Source: an uncultured Prochlorococcus sp. (GTDB lineage: Bacteria > Cyanobacteriota > Cyanobacteriia > PCC-6307 > Cyanobiaceae). Taken from it: DNA of 64,000 nt. Positions within the stretch are counted from its first letter, which is position 1. Each line of letters begins with the position of its first letter. The stretch is from contig CACMTJ010000005.1 in the NCBI GenBank assembly GCA_902616595.1, forward strand, positions 1 to 64,000, read 5' to 3'. The position numbers and the translations under genes are program-made. Shown here piece after piece: positions 43,903 to 53,856 of this stretch. Under the pieces are notes generated by a model. The model saw only the letters and a list, made by a program, of their open reading frames with translations, had not been told where the DNA came from and searched no databases.

Positions 43903-44775
43903 TTAAAGAATTATTAATGTCAAGCCAAAAAATAAAAAACAAGTAAAAAATATTATTTTTTTGGTAATTTCTCTTTCCTCAGTCTTAGCAAAAAATAACG
44001 AAATTATTGGAGATATGCTTAGTAAAGCCCATCCTACTCCTATGGGAAGGGTTTTAAACACAACTTGTTGTAGAAATATTCCTAGATTTGTTCCAAGAAG
44101 TATTGAAATAAAAAATCTTTTTTGTTGTTTTTTGTCTATGTTTTTGAAGAAAAAATTAATCTTAAATCGTTTTAGACTAATTAAAAAAATTATTGCACCT
44201 AATAATCTTATTTCAGTTGTAAGGAAAGGAGATAAATTGCTTTGAAGGAAAACCATCCTTGATAAAAGACCTCCAAGAACAGCACATAAAACTGATAAAA
44301 AAGGAAAAGCAAAAATCTTAAAGTTATTTTTTTCTGAGAAAGAGGAGTTTTCCTCTTTAAAATCGTCACCTTTTCTGAGAATTATGAATAGCGAAATCGT
44401 TACTATAATTATTCCAACCCATGATTTTGTTGTTAAATTTTCATTAATAAAAAATTCTCCTGACAAAGCTGCCATTAACGGAGACAGAGTTTCTATAGAT
44501 AAAGTTTTTCTTGTTCCAATTGTTTGTAGTGACTTTAAATAGAAAGTATCACCTAAACCAATACCTATTATTCCACTTATTAGTAGGATAAATATGTTTT
44601 TTAATTCAGTTGTAGAACTTAGATTGATAAAAGCAGGTATAAAAATTAAAAAAGCTATTATATTTTTTATTAAATTAATATCTATCGATTTATATTTTTG
44701 AGTTTGCGAGCGCCAAATAAAGCACGCATATGTCCAAGATGTAGCAGCTCCAAAAGCAGAAAGGATTCCAATCAA
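43903..44775 (-). CDS. EamA/DMT-family transporter
   Basis: 290 residues with ten predicted membrane helices in two EamA repeats (first with IGIGLGDTFYLKSLQTIGT around 74-92, second with SPIISLFFAKTEEREIT near the end). Drug/metabolite transporters export or import small metabolites; substrate cannot be predicted. Usual length for the family. Confidence 0.85.
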   Translation of the reverse strand: MIGILSAFGAATSWTYACFIWRSQTQKYKSIDINLIKNIIAFLIFIPAFINLSSTTELKNIFILLISGIIGIGLGDTFYLKSLQTIGTRKTLSIETLSPLMAALSGEFFINENLTTKSWVGIIIVTISLFIILRKGDDFKEENSSFSEKNNFKIFAFPFLSVLCAVLGGLLSRMVFLQSNLSPFLTTEIRLLGAIIFLISLKRFKINFFFKNIDKKQQKRFFISILLGTNLGIFLQQVVFKTLPIGVGWALLSISPIISLFFAKTEEREITKKIIFFTCFLFFGLTLIIL

Positions 44776-44796
44776 AACGAATAATTTTTAAAAATT

Positions 44797-44895
44797 TTAT
44801 TTTATAAATTGAGTAAATGCTAAAAAGAATACATAAATAAGAATCAAAATACCTGGTAAGAACTGAATAAGTGATTTGAAATTATTTTTTTTCAT
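44797..44895 (-). CDS. 32-residue membrane microprotein
   Basis: MKKNNFKSLIQFLPGILILI then YVFFLAFTQFIK. One membrane helix. It lies 18 bases after the 78-residue gene on the same strand. Confidence 0.48.
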   Translation of the reverse strand: MKKNNFKSLIQFLPGILILIYVFFLAFTQFIK

Positions 44896-44913
44896 GTTTC
44901 TAAAATAATTATT

Positions 44914-45150
44914 TTAAACAGTTTTTTTATTAGTAGGGTACAAACTCTCTAACTTCTTTCTTCTTTGAACTTTCGCATTAATTCTTTCTTCTTTTTCTTT
45001 TTTCTTGATCTCATCATTTATCTTATTTTGTCTATATCCAAACCAAAGTAGAACCCAAATAACAGAAGTTATTAAAAGAAGAGCAGTATATTGACCAGTC
45101 ATAGGAAAACTGGCCTCAGAATATTTAACGTAAGAAAATAACAGACTCAT
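44914..45150 (-). CDS. 78-residue membrane protein with charged tail
   Basis: MSLLFSYVKYSEASFPMTGQ then YTALLLITSVIWVLLWFGYR, one helix (about 21-40), followed by a highly charged coiled coil (INDEIKKKEKEERINAKVQR). The Q(Y/F)xALxxIxxVxWxxxW pattern looks like conserved cyanobacterial small thylakoid proteins; not named. Confidence 0.6.
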   Translation of the reverse strand: MSLLFSYVKYSEASFPMTGQYTALLLITSVIWVLLWFGYRQNKINDEIKKKEKEERINAKVQRRKKLESLYPTNKKTV

Positions 45151-45336
45151 TTAATTAAGTTAAAGCATAAAAATAACTACTGTGTTGATTTTTCTAGAAA
45201 TTTAAAAATTAGCGAATCGAGGCTATTTATCATATATTTTTAAAATTTTTATATTTATTTTTTTATGGTTTTTGGGGTAATTTTTCTTTATTAGTCCTTG
45301 CTATTATCAGATTGAAGCATATTAAATAATAAGTTT

Positions 45337-46581
45337 TTGGAACCTTTTGATTTAGCAGTTGTTGGAGGCGGTGCAGCCGGTTTTATGACAGCAATAACTG
45401 CTGCTGAAAATGGAGTAAAAAGAATAATAATTCTTGAAGGAACTTCAAAACTTATGGAGAAAGTAAGGATTAGTGGAGGGGGAAGATGTAACGTCACTAA
45501 TGCGACATGGATACCGAATGAACTAATTGAGAATTACCCCAGAGGTGGAATTCAGCTCTTGGAATCATTTAATCGTTTTGCTGCTGGAGATGTATACGAT
45601 TGGTTTGAGAAAAAAGGGTTAAAATTAAAAATTGAGGAAGATCTAAGAGTATTCCCAGTTTCTAATTCTTCTTCAGATGTTATTGATTGCTTGAGAAAAA
45701 GTGCCTTATCAAAAAACGTAGAGATACTAACAAAATTTTTTGTAAAAGAAATTTCAAAAACTCCAGATAATATATTCAATATTTTTAGTCTTAAAAAAGC
45801 AAAGGTAACTGCAAAAAATATTATTCTTTCAACAGGAGGCAATCCAAGCGGATATAAATTAGCTCAAAATCTTGGACACACCATTGTTAAACCTGTACCA
45901 TCGCTTTTTACTTTTTCTACAAAGGAACCAAATTTGGATGAATGTAGTGGGGTATCGATAAGGGGCATAGATATAGAAATTAATTTAAACAATAAGTATT
46001 TTCAAAATAGAGGCGATTTACTAATAACGCATTGGGGGTTTAGTGGGCCAGCAGTACTAAAACTTTCATCAATTGCAGCAAGGGAACTTTATAGCCAAAA
46101 ATATAAATTTAATTTAATCATTAAATGGTCTTCTTTAAGTTATGAGGAGTTAAAAGAAAAAATTAATTATTTAAGATTAAATAAAGGCAAGGTGAATCTT
46201 ATTAATAGTAGACCTGTTCCACTATTAACAAAAAGATTATGGATTTTTTTATTAAAGAAAATAGGTATTGATAAAGAGAAAAAGTGGGCTGATTTACTGG
46301 CGGATGAAAGAGAGAAAATGATAAATACTCTAATGAGGGATAAATATATAATTTCTGGCAAAGGTCCATTTGGAGAGGAATTTGTTACTTCCGGAGGCGT
46401 AAAAATTAATGAGGTTAATTTTAAAAGTATGGAGAGCTTAATTTGTCCAGGTTTATTTTTTTCTGGAGAAGTTTTGGATGTTGATGGGATCACTGGTGGA
46501 TTTAATTTTCAACATTGTTGGACAAGTGGATGGATCGCTGGGATGGCAGTCTCAAAGTTAAATCAATCAATAATAAATTAA
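45337..46581 (+). CDS. HI0933-family FAD-dependent oxidoreductase (YhiN-like)
   Basis: 414 residues from a TTG start. Dinucleotide-binding GGGAAGFMTAITAAENG (about 10-26), then ISGGGRCNVTNA (about 46-57), the flavin-binding pattern, and the C-terminal FFSGEVLDVDGITGGFNFQ (about 371-389). This is the family of uncharacterised flavoproteins often annotated aminoacetone oxidase. Cytosolic. Substrate unknown. Confidence 0.88.
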   Translation: MEPFDLAVVGGGAAGFMTAITAAENGVKRIIILEGTSKLMEKVRISGGGRCNVTNATWIPNELIENYPRGGIQLLESFNRFAAGDVYDWFEKKGLKLKIEEDLRVFPVSNSSSDVIDCLRKSALSKNVEILTKFFVKEISKTPDNIFNIFSLKKAKVTAKNIILSTGGNPSGYKLAQNLGHTIVKPVPSLFTFSTKEPNLDECSGVSIRGIDIEINLNNKYFQNRGDLLITHWGFSGPAVLKLSSIAARELYSQKYKFNLIIKWSSLSYEELKEKINYLRLNKGKVNLINSRPVPLLTKRLWIFLLKKIGIDKEKKWADLLADEREKMINTLMRDKYIISGKGPFGEEFVTSGGVKINEVNFKSMESLICPGLFFSGEVLDVDGITGGFNFQHCWTSGWIAGMAVSKLNQSIIN

Positions 46582-46700
46582 TAAGTAATAAATCAGTAAG
46601 TAACAATTCAATAAGTTTATCTTTTTTTTATTAAGTATTAGACGGAAAAAGTTTTTTGTAGAAACTTTAATTTTAAAGTTTTAATTATTGGTGAAGATTA

Positions 46701-47450
46701 ATGCAGAATCTTGTATCAAAAAAAGAAGAAGAGGAAAGAAGATTAAAAGCTTTAGCAGAATATAGAATTTTGGGAACCAAGCCAGAATCATGTTATGACG
46801 ATATTACAAAAATTGCTGCTACAACCTGTAATGTGCCTATTTCTTTGATGACTTTGGTAGACAAAGATAAACAATGGTTTAAATCCAAAATAGGACTTCA
46901 AATATCAGAAACTAGAAGAGATTGGTCTTTTTGTACACATGCAATAAAAGAAAATAGTCCATTAATTATTCATGATGCTTTCCAAGATGAAAGATTTATA
47001 AATAATCCATTGGTAACTGGAGATCCAAAGATTCGTTTTTATGCAGGTTTTCCCCTTAGAAATAGTGATGGTAATAAGCTTGGAACTCTGTGTGTAATAG
47101 ACAGAAAGCCAGGAAATCTAACTACACAACAATTTAATATTATGGAATTATTATCCAAGCAAATAGTTTCATTTTTAGAGCTTAGAAAAAAGTCATTAAA
47201 TTTGCTAGATGCTTTATCTAATTTGCATAAACAGGAAGGGATTTTATCTGTATGTTCATATTGCAGAGAAGTGAAAAATAAGGAGGGAGATTGGATGCAT
47301 TTAGAAAAATATCTTTCGAAAATTAGTGATATTAGATTCAGTCATGGGGTTTGTGATAATTGTATGGAAAAACATTTCCCAGATGTAATCGAAGTATGGA
47401 ATAAAAAGGATTTCTTTGAAGATGGTCAAAAAAGGTTTTTAGAGTCCTAA
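46701..47450 (+). CDS. GAF-domain protein with C-terminal Cys motif
   Basis: 249 residues. The GAF domain (about 25-160) contains CNVPISLMTLVDKDKQWFKS and FYAGFPLRNSDGNKLGTLCV, typical of sensor GAFs. After it comes a compact Cys-rich region CSYCREVKNKEGDWMHLEKY (about 193-212) and HGVCDNC, a likely zinc site shared with GAF-type signalling proteins. No kinase or effector domain, so it is a stand-alone sensor. Confidence 0.85.
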   Translation: MQNLVSKKEEEERRLKALAEYRILGTKPESCYDDITKIAATTCNVPISLMTLVDKDKQWFKSKIGLQISETRRDWSFCTHAIKENSPLIIHDAFQDERFINNPLVTGDPKIRFYAGFPLRNSDGNKLGTLCVIDRKPGNLTTQQFNIMELLSKQIVSFLELRKKSLNLLDALSNLHKQEGILSVCSYCREVKNKEGDWMHLEKYLSKISDIRFSHGVCDNCMEKHFPDVIEVWNKKDFFEDGQKRFLES

Positions 47451-47538
47451 ATTCAATACCTGGCTTTTTATTGTTTAATTTATTTTCTAAACAAATTCTT
47501 TATTTGGTGGTTAGTATTGTATAAATTTTGACTAGAAA

Positions 47539-48024
47539 ATGTTATTAGGAACTTTATTGACAGGTGAAATTGCTAAAAGTGCATTAGTAGCATATGTTCA
47601 TTATTTAGGAATAATATTGTGTTTCGGTTCTCTTTTGTTTGAAAGATTGACTCTCAAAGTAGGTCTTAATAGAAATGAGACGATCTCAATGATAATTGCA
47701 GATGTGGTTTATGGGTTGGCAGGAGTTGCAATATTAGTTACTGGGATTTTGCGTGTTAAGTATTTTGGACAAGGAGGTGATTTCTATACTGGTAATCCTG
47801 TGTTTTGGATAAAGGTTTCGCTCTACATTTTGGTTGGCTTACTTTCTTTATACCCAACGACAACATATATCCTCTGGGCAATTCCACTAAGTAAGAATAA
47901 ACTACCTGAAATTTCAGAAAACCTAGTGAAGAGGTTTAGACTAATCATTACCACTGAATTAGTTGGCTTTGCAACAATACCTTTGTTCGCAACCCTTATG
48001 GCTAGAGGTGTAGGTTTAGGTTGA
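47539..48024 (+). CDS. DUF2214 family membrane protein
   Basis: 161 residues, four membrane helices. Histidine-containing YVHYLGIILCFGSLLFERLT (about 19-38), GLAGVAILVTGILRVKYFG and the final FATIPLFATLMARGVGLG match DUF2214, cyanobacterial and proteobacterial membrane proteins of unknown function. Stop overlaps the DUF1643 start by four bases. Confidence 0.85.
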   Translation: MLLGTLLTGEIAKSALVAYVHYLGIILCFGSLLFERLTLKVGLNRNETISMIIADVVYGLAGVAILVTGILRVKYFGQGGDFYTGNPVFWIKVSLYILVGLLSLYPTTTYILWAIPLSKNKLPEISENLVKRFRLIITTELVGFATIPLFATLMARGVGLG

Positions 48025-48563
48025 AAAATTTGTTTTTAGAAAGAAATTGTTTAATAAGTGCTAACAAAATATATAGATGGAGTTTAAGTTATAAGATTTC
48101 TAAATCTAAAAAAGAGATTATTTTTATTGGTCTAAATCCTTCATTATCAGATGCAGTTTTCTTGGATAATACAACAAAAAAGATAATTAAAATCTCGAAA
48201 AATAATAATTATGGCAAAGTTAAATTAATCAATTTATTTGCTCTTATTTCAAGTAAACCAGGAAGACTCTTTAATCATAAAAACCCTGTTGGGTATTTAA
48301 ATAATAATCATATTTATAAAAACTTAAAATTCTGGTCTGAAAATAAAAATTGTGATTTATGGTTAGGTTGGGGTAACAAAGGGAAATTTCTAAATAGAAA
48401 TAAAAGAATATTAAAAAAAATAATGCAATATAACTCAATCAGAAAAAATAATTTTGATAATCCTCTTGGACCGCTTTTAATTAAGAAAACAATCAAAGAT
48501 AATCCTATACATCCTCTATACTGTTCTGATAATTCCATTCTGAAAGCTTTAAATACGATTTGA
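48021..48563 (+). CDS. DUF1643 family protein
   Basis: 180 residues from a TTG start overlapping the DUF2214 stop (TTGA). FIGLNPSLSDAVFLDNTTKK (about 35-54), VKLINLFALISSKP and LWLGWGNKGKF (about 113-123) are the DUF1643 signatures. Function unknown, cytosolic. Confidence 0.82.
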   Translation: MKNLFLERNCLISANKIYRWSLSYKISKSKKEIIFIGLNPSLSDAVFLDNTTKKIIKISKNNNYGKVKLINLFALISSKPGRLFNHKNPVGYLNNNHIYKNLKFWSENKNCDLWLGWGNKGKFLNRNKRILKKIMQYNSIRKNNFDNPLGPLLIKKTIKDNPIHPLYCSDNSILKALNTI

Positions 48564-48628
48564 TGCAAAGGTTTAAGAGGCAATTAATTTAAACTTATGT
48601 TAAAATTACTTTAAGAACGGGTTAAATT

Positions 48629-48757
48629 ATGAGTAACACAAAGCAACTGCAAAAACTTAAAAACTTAAATGTAAAAGCAGAAAAATGCCTTACAAGAGAT
48701 GAAGCACAAAAAATATTGACAAAGGCTAATAAGGCTCAGAGTAAAATAAATTTTTAA
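48629..48757 (+). CDS. 42-residue basic microprotein
   Basis: MSNTKQLQKLKNLNVKAEKC then LTRDEAQKILTKANKAQSKI. Amphipathic basic helix, no membrane segment. Unrecognised. Confidence 0.5.
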   Translation: MSNTKQLQKLKNLNVKAEKCLTRDEAQKILTKANKAQSKINF

Positions 48758-48853
48758 ATTTGATATTTGCTTTTTTTTTAGGAATAATTTATCAAAAAAA
48801 TTTTACAAATATTTTTCTAATTATTTAGAATTTTTTTATTCTATTTAATTTTG

Positions 48854-49585
48854 ATGGTTTTTAATATTATTAAAATAAGAAAATCCGATGATAGATTTTT
48901 ATCAAGAAGAGATTGGCTGCATTCAATGCATTCATTTTCTTTCGCAGAGCATAGAGATCCAAAATGGGATAATTTTGGGAAAATTAGAGTTATAAACGAA
49001 GATATTATTTCTCCTAATGCAGGATTTAATACACATTCTCATGCAAATATGGAAATAATTACTGTCGTAACAAAAGGAGCAATAACTCATAGAGACTCTT
49101 TAAACAATCTTGGAAAAATTCACAAAGATGAAGTACAGGTTATGTCTGCAGGTACTGGAATCTCTCATAGCGAGAAGAATGAAGAAAATGAGAACTGCAA
49201 GTTGTTCCAGATTTGGATATACCCTCAAAAAGAAAATATCAAACCTCGATATGATCAAATTTCATTAAGTGAAAAGTTGTGGGATAACCTTATTTTTAAT
49301 TACAAAGACGGTAAAAATAATAAGCTTTTTCTAAATCAAAGTATCTCTTTATGGCGTTGTAAATATAAGCCAATTAAAGAAAAAAAATTGCCATTAAAAA
49401 TCGATAAATATAATTGGATACAAATAATAGAAGGTAATCTTTTATTAAAAAGTAAAGACTCTAATTCAAATATACTTCTCGAATCTGGAGATGGTTTGGG
49501 TTTTGAAGTTAATTATTATGATGATGTTTCTATAGATACTGAAAAAAACTTAGATTTTCTCTTGTTTTCGATGCCTTCCTTATAA
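48854..49585 (+). CDS. Pirin family protein
   Basis: 243 residues, ATG 48854. The bicupin pirin fold is clear: RDWLHSMHSFSFAEHRDPKW (residues about 18-37, metal-binding His), GFNTHSHANMEIITVVTKGA (about 57-76) and MSAGTGISHSEKNEENENCK (about 98-117). The C-terminal cupin is diverged. Pirins can have quercetinase or redox-sensing roles; the role here is open. Confidence 0.9.
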   Translation: MVFNIIKIRKSDDRFLSRRDWLHSMHSFSFAEHRDPKWDNFGKIRVINEDIISPNAGFNTHSHANMEIITVVTKGAITHRDSLNNLGKIHKDEVQVMSAGTGISHSEKNEENENCKLFQIWIYPQKENIKPRYDQISLSEKLWDNLIFNYKDGKNNKLFLNQSISLWRCKYKPIKEKKLPLKIDKYNWIQIIEGNLLLKSKDSNSNILLESGDGLGFEVNYYDDVSIDTEKNLDFLLFSMPSL

Positions 49586-49598
49586 TTTATCTGTTATT

Positions 49599-49913
49599 TT
49601 AACCATCAACTCCTTTATTAAATGCATTTAAGGCTTGCAAAGCCATGTTAAGGTGAACTTCCATAGCACCAAGTGCAATTAAAGAATTTGGTGATTTATC
49701 TTTTAGTAATTTCTCTTTTCTTTTTGATAACTCGTTAACTACCTTCTTAGTTGAAGCTTCCCAATTGTTGATTAACTCTTCAAATTCTCTTCTTTCCGGG
49801 CTTTCTATTTCTGCTAATTCATCAGAAAAATGAGAATCCTTTTGTGCCTTAAGCATCAAGTAACTTAATTTTTTATGACTTATTGCTTGAGGTAAATTGT
49901 TAGATTCACTCAT
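49599..49913 (-). CDS. Unknown helical protein, 104 residues
   Basis: ATG 49911-49913 chosen over an upstream TTG. MSESNNLPQAISHKKLSYLM then AEIESPERREFEELINNWEA and KSPNSLIALGAMEVHLNMAL. All-helical, soluble. Matches no family that can be named from sequence. Confidence 0.65.
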   Translation of the reverse strand: MSESNNLPQAISHKKLSYLMLKAQKDSHFSDELAEIESPERREFEELINNWEASTKKVVNELSKRKEKLLKDKSPNSLIALGAMEVHLNMALQALNAFNKGVDG

Positions 49914-49999
49914 TGCTAGTGGTTTATTTATAAACAAAATCTAACTAATTAAGTGAATATTTGCTAGAGGGTAAACGGTTGTGATGACCGACCTGAAAA

Positions 50000-51430
50000 T
50001 TACGAAATGATACTTGAACAAAAATTGGATTTATTAACCAATAATTTTTCACTTATTAGTTTCTTGAAATAATCTCCACGCTCTTCATAATTTTTAAATT
50101 GATCAAAACTAGAGCATGAAGGTGAGAATAATAATGTTCCAGCCCTATTATTTTGTAAATAATGGAAAACAAAATTTATAAGCTCTTTTAGATCTGAAAA
50201 TTCAAAAATATTTTTTTTAAATCCTTCATTAATAAGCGCCATTTTTAGGACTTTTGAGCTTTCTCCAAAAAGGAAAACACATTTAACTTTTTTCTTTAAA
50301 ACTTTTATCCACTCACTATATTCATTGCCTTTTAATCTACCCCCAGCAATTATTATTATTTGACCTTCAATTGAACTTATTCCCGCAATAGATGAGTCAA
50401 AATTTGTAGCTTTACTATCATTAATGATTTCCAGATCATTATTTTTATAAATTGTTTCCATCCTATGGGGTAATTGTTTGTAATTAGATAAAGAATCTTT
50501 AATCTTCTTGCCAGATAATCCAACTTTTCTTGCTGCTGCAATTACCAATAAAAGATTTTGAAGATTATGCATTCCTTTTAAAGAAAAATGTTCAAGTTTG
50601 AATAATTTCTTCCCTCTCTCAACAATGAACGCTTGTTCATCTATCCAATAATCGCAATGAATAAAATTTGATTGATCAAAACTAGTTGTTATCCAAACCC
50701 CTCTTGATAGTGAACTGTAGTGATTTCTTAGGTTTTTATCGTCATAATTATAAATTCTAAAATCAGATTTTTCTAACAAGCTTTTTTTTATGTTGAAATA
50801 GTTTTCAAGTGTTTTATGTCTTTCAAGATGATCTTCTGTGAAGGTTGTCCATATCCCAATATTAGGTTTTACTTCTGGAGATATTTCTATTTGATAACTG
50901 CTTAATTCAGCTACAACCCAATCAATTTTTTCATGTTTTTTGGAGTGAGCATACTTACATAAAGGTGTACCAATATTTCCAGCAAAAGGAGCATATAATC
51001 CAGTATCACAGAGTATATGGCTTAGAAGATGAGTAACAGTAGTCTTGCCATTAGTGCCAGTAATACCTATCCAATTTTTGTCTTTTAGAATTTCCCATGC
51101 AACATTAATTTCTCCAATTACTTTAATTCCCTTTTTTTTTAATTCAATAACAGTTATATGGTCATAAGGTATTGATGGACTTACAACAACAGATTCGATC
51201 TCTTTCAAAAAAGGTTGAATTTCTTCAAATACAAATTTTTTATTTAGAGAAACTATGATATTTAGCTCTTCTAATGCTGTTTTTCTTTCTAAGAATTCTA
51301 TCCCATCTTTACTTTCCCAAACAATTACTCTCTTATTAATGCTTTTCAAATACTTGGCAGCCCAAAATCCAGATTTACCTAATCCAATTACAAGATTAAT
51401 ATTTCTTTTACTTAAATGATTATCTATCAT
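50000..51430 (-). CDS. murD: UDP-N-acetylmuramoylalanine-D-glutamate ligase
   Basis: 476 residues from ATG 51428-51430; an ATG 16 codons upstream would add a tail not usual in the family. Adds D-Glu to UDP-MurNAc-Ala in peptidoglycan synthesis. P-loop of Mur ligases [15 protein letters not shown], plus ELSSYQIE and [11 protein letters not shown] (ligase core) are clear. Normal length. Confidence 0.95.
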   Translation of the reverse strand: MIDNHLSKRNINLVIGLGKSGFWAAKYLKSINKRVIVWESKDGIEFLERKTALEELNIIVSLNKKFVFEEIQPFLKEIESVVVSPSIPYDHITVIELKKKGIKVIGEINVAWEILKDKNWIGITGTNGKTTVTHLLSHILCDTGLYAPFAGNIGTPLCKYAHSKKHEKIDWVVAELSSYQIEISPEVKPNIGIWTTFTEDHLERHKTLENYFNIKKSLLEKSDFRIYNYDDKNLRNHYSSLSRGVWITTSFDQSNFIHCDYWIDEQAFIVERGKKLFKLEHFSLKGMHNLQNLLLVIAAARKVGLSGKKIKDSLSNYKQLPHRMETIYKNNDLEIINDSKATNFDSSIAGISSIEGQIIIIAGGRLKGNEYSEWIKVLKKKVKCVFLFGESSKVLKMALINEGFKKNIFEFSDLKELINFVFHYLQNNRAGTLLFSPSCSSFDQFKNYEERGDYFKKLISEKLLVNKSNFCSSIIS

Positions 51431-51530
51431 TAAATTTATAATTGCATTTATATTAATTGTGTTTAAAGGGTAATTCAATCATGAGATTTTTCTTCAGTAT
51501 TTATAGTATTCGCCCAAGAAAAGTTAATTA

Positions 51531-51797
51531 ATGGAAGATAATACTGCAAAATATTGGTTCTCTTGGTTTTATGAAAAGTGGGAGAAAAATGCTCCAGGTG
51601 AATTAATTGAACAGGGTTTAACTCCCTCTCAGATTGCTGAGCGCTTTGTTAATGAAAACCATGATAGTTTTATTCAATTGTCAAAAAAAATTGATGAAAA
51701 AAATTATGATGCCCTAACAGAATTTATGAAACTCTCAGAGAGTGAATTACATATCTTGAAGTATTTTCTAAAGTTAGTAAAAATGAAAAATTTATAA
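51531..51797 (+). CDS. 88-residue paralogue of 40878 gene
   Basis: YWFSWFYEKWEKNAPGELIE, GLTPSQIAERFVNENHDSFI and TEFMKLSESELHILKYFLKL. Same helical pattern as the 105-residue gene at 40878. The end overlaps the convergent SDR gene by six bases. Confidence 0.65.
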   Translation: MEDNTAKYWFSWFYEKWEKNAPGELIEQGLTPSQIAERFVNENHDSFIQLSKKIDEKNYDALTEFMKLSESELHILKYFLKLVKMKNL

Positions 51798-52721
51798 GAA
51801 GTTATTAAGTATTTCGAGGCTTTTTTCCCATAAATTTTTTCTTTCTTTTTTATTCATGGCGAAAGGAGAAGTAGGGGATAGTTTTGGATGACCTCTGAAA
51901 TTAAATCTAGGACCATAATGATCACCGCCTCTTGCATCTGGTGAAGTAGCTGCAAAAAGCTGAGGTAAAGCACCCATCTCAGCAGTTTGAAAAATAGGAC
52001 TAAATAATTCCAATGAGAATGTTTCTAATGGACCAGGGTTAGGTTTTTGAGCAGTAAAGAGATTTGTTTTTGCAATTCCTGGGTGAGCAGCTAAAGAAAG
52101 TAGATTTTTGTGCTTTAAGTTCTCATTTAGTTCCAAAGCAAACATTACATTTGCCAATTTGCTATTGGAGTAAGATTCCCATTTGTTGTAATAGTTCTCG
52201 GCTTTCAGATTTTTCCAACCAACTTTGCCAAAAAATTGTGCTCCGGAAGTCACCGTCACTATTCTAGATTCTTCTTTTTTTTCAATAATTGGAAGTAACT
52301 TTAGAGTCAAAAGCATGTGAGCTAGATGATTAACTGCAAATTGTATTTCATATCCTTGGACACTAAGAGTTTTAGGCGGATGCATAATGCCTGCATTATT
52401 GATTAGCAAATCCAAATTTTCAAAATTATCAAAAATTTTGGACTGAACATCTACAATATTTTTTAAATCTGACAAATCTAATTCTAATGGTGTAAATAAT
52501 CCTTCAGGATTAAGACCTTTAAGTTTTTTGATAGTTTGATTAGCTTTTTCGAGCGATCTACAAGCTATAACAACATGAGCATTTTTTTCTGCTAAGGCCT
52601 TTGCAGTGTAATATCCAAGACCACTATTCGCACCAGTAATTAGCGCTGTTTTGCCTGTAAGGTTTGGAATATTAGATGTTTCCCAGTTAGAGATTTTTGG
52701 TCTTGAAATAGTGGCAGTCAT
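51792..52721 (-). CDS. Short-chain dehydrogenase/reductase, POR-like
   Basis: 309 residues. Rossmann motif TGANSGLGYYTAKALAE (about 28-44), NNAG (about 107-110), catalytic YSNSK (about 188-192). Resembles retinol-dehydrogenase and protochlorophyllide-reductase-like SDRs of cyanobacteria. Substrate not predictable. Cytosolic. Confidence 0.88.
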   Translation of the reverse strand: MTATISRPKISNWETSNIPNLTGKTALITGANSGLGYYTAKALAEKNAHVVIACRSLEKANQTIKKLKGLNPEGLFTPLELDLSDLKNIVDVQSKIFDNFENLDLLINNAGIMHPPKTLSVQGYEIQFAVNHLAHMLLTLKLLPIIEKKEESRIVTVTSGAQFFGKVGWKNLKAENYYNKWESYSNSKLANVMFALELNENLKHKNLLSLAAHPGIAKTNLFTAQKPNPGPLETFSLELFSPIFQTAEMGALPQLFAATSPDARGGDHYGPRFNFRGHPKLSPTSPFAMNKKERKNLWEKSLEILNNFL

Positions 52722-52829
52722 TTAATAATCCTGCAAATTGCTTTGGAATTTAACCAAAATTTAATTACTTTTCTACTGTAAATACTGGAAGTCAGTATCG
52801 TGAGCTCTTATTGAAGGTACTATTCAATA

Positions 52830-53579
52830 TTATTGTTCAATTGCATATTGCCATTCGTTATTTTGAGATATACTTTTCTCTCTAAGTAACTGTAATTTCC
52901 TACTATTTATTTTTATAACTATCCCATTAGTTGGATATTTTGCAAATATTTTTTTCTCTAACCAATTTTTTTTATATATTTGGATTTCGCTTGTATGATT
53001 TGTGAAGTAACTGTCAGGGGTGCTGAAGCCACATTTTTTAAGATAGTTAAGGGTTTCGTATTGATTAAGTCTTCCATTAAGTATTTGGAAACAGCAAAAG
53101 CGGAAACTTTCTCCAATCCCTTTCTTATCATTGAGGTATTTTCGTGTAATTCTTTGGGAAATGCCGGCAACTTGGTTTGCAGCGTATAGTTCACCTCTAA
53201 TTTGAAAATCTCGTTTGATAGGAATACAATCGGGGACATTTTTAATTTGTTTAATTTTGCTTGAGACATCAAATCCTTTTTTTGTAATAGCTTTATTAAA
53301 ATTGCCATCTATATATCTAATTGCAATAGCACAGCCATCAATTTTTGGTTGAATGCTTAATCTTGTTTTTGTTAATAAACTTTCCAAAAATTCTTTATAG
53401 TTTTTTTTAGCTAATTTTGGCAAAAGTTTATTATTTTTTTGATTAAAGTAGTCAGGCTTTGGATCAATAGGAATAAAGAGCTTCTCAAGTTGCTTAAATG
53501 CATCATCCGAAATTATGCCTTCACCTATTCTGTATTGTTCATCTAGATACTTAACATCTCTCACTATTAAATTATTCAT
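52830..53579 (-). CDS. Stand-alone NAD-dependent DNA ligase adenylation domain
   Basis: 249 residues. Remnant of the LigA Ia domain (YLDEQYRIGEGIISDDAFKQ, 11-30), then the nucleotidyltransferase core: K79 in KIDG (79-82) as adenylation lysine, RGE (128-130), TNGIVIK (217-223). The protein ends right after W243 with QYAIEQ, so motif V (normally AxxK) has no lysine and the OB, zinc, HhH and BRCT parts are absent. Full LigA is about 670 residues. Ligation activity is unlikely without them; adenylyl transfer might remain. It is not simply a start error: the upstream sequence has no ligase frame. Confidence 0.85.
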   Translation of the reverse strand: MNNLIVRDVKYLDEQYRIGEGIISDDAFKQLEKLFIPIDPKPDYFNQKNNKLLPKLAKKNYKEFLESLLTKTRLSIQPKIDGCAIAIRYIDGNFNKAITKKGFDVSSKIKQIKNVPDCIPIKRDFQIRGELYAANQVAGISQRITRKYLNDKKGIGESFRFCCFQILNGRLNQYETLNYLKKCGFSTPDSYFTNHTSEIQIYKKNWLEKKIFAKYPTNGIVIKINSRKLQLLREKSISQNNEWQYAIEQ

Positions 53580-53856
53580 AATAATTCTGATAAATATTTA
53601 AAAATCTTTTAGAAAAAATCATTTAAATAAAGATTTGAAAATTAAAATTAGATCTAAAAAGTAATTGAACACTAAATATCCTCCTATGCAGAGAGCGATT
53701 TAAGAGTATAAAATGTACTGATAAGGCGTTTAAATTAAATACTTCAATCAAACATATTTACTTAAAAGTGAAATAGAAAATTTTAAGGATTAATTTGAAG
53801 GCAAATTTTTGAAATTTCTATCAATACAAAAAAAAATTTTTTAAAGTTATGAGAAA

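Noticed and set aside
49940-49990. GC-richer patch GGTTGTGATGACCGACC before murD
   Set aside because: Looked at as a possible tRNA or sRNA; no cloverleaf arms and no terminator.
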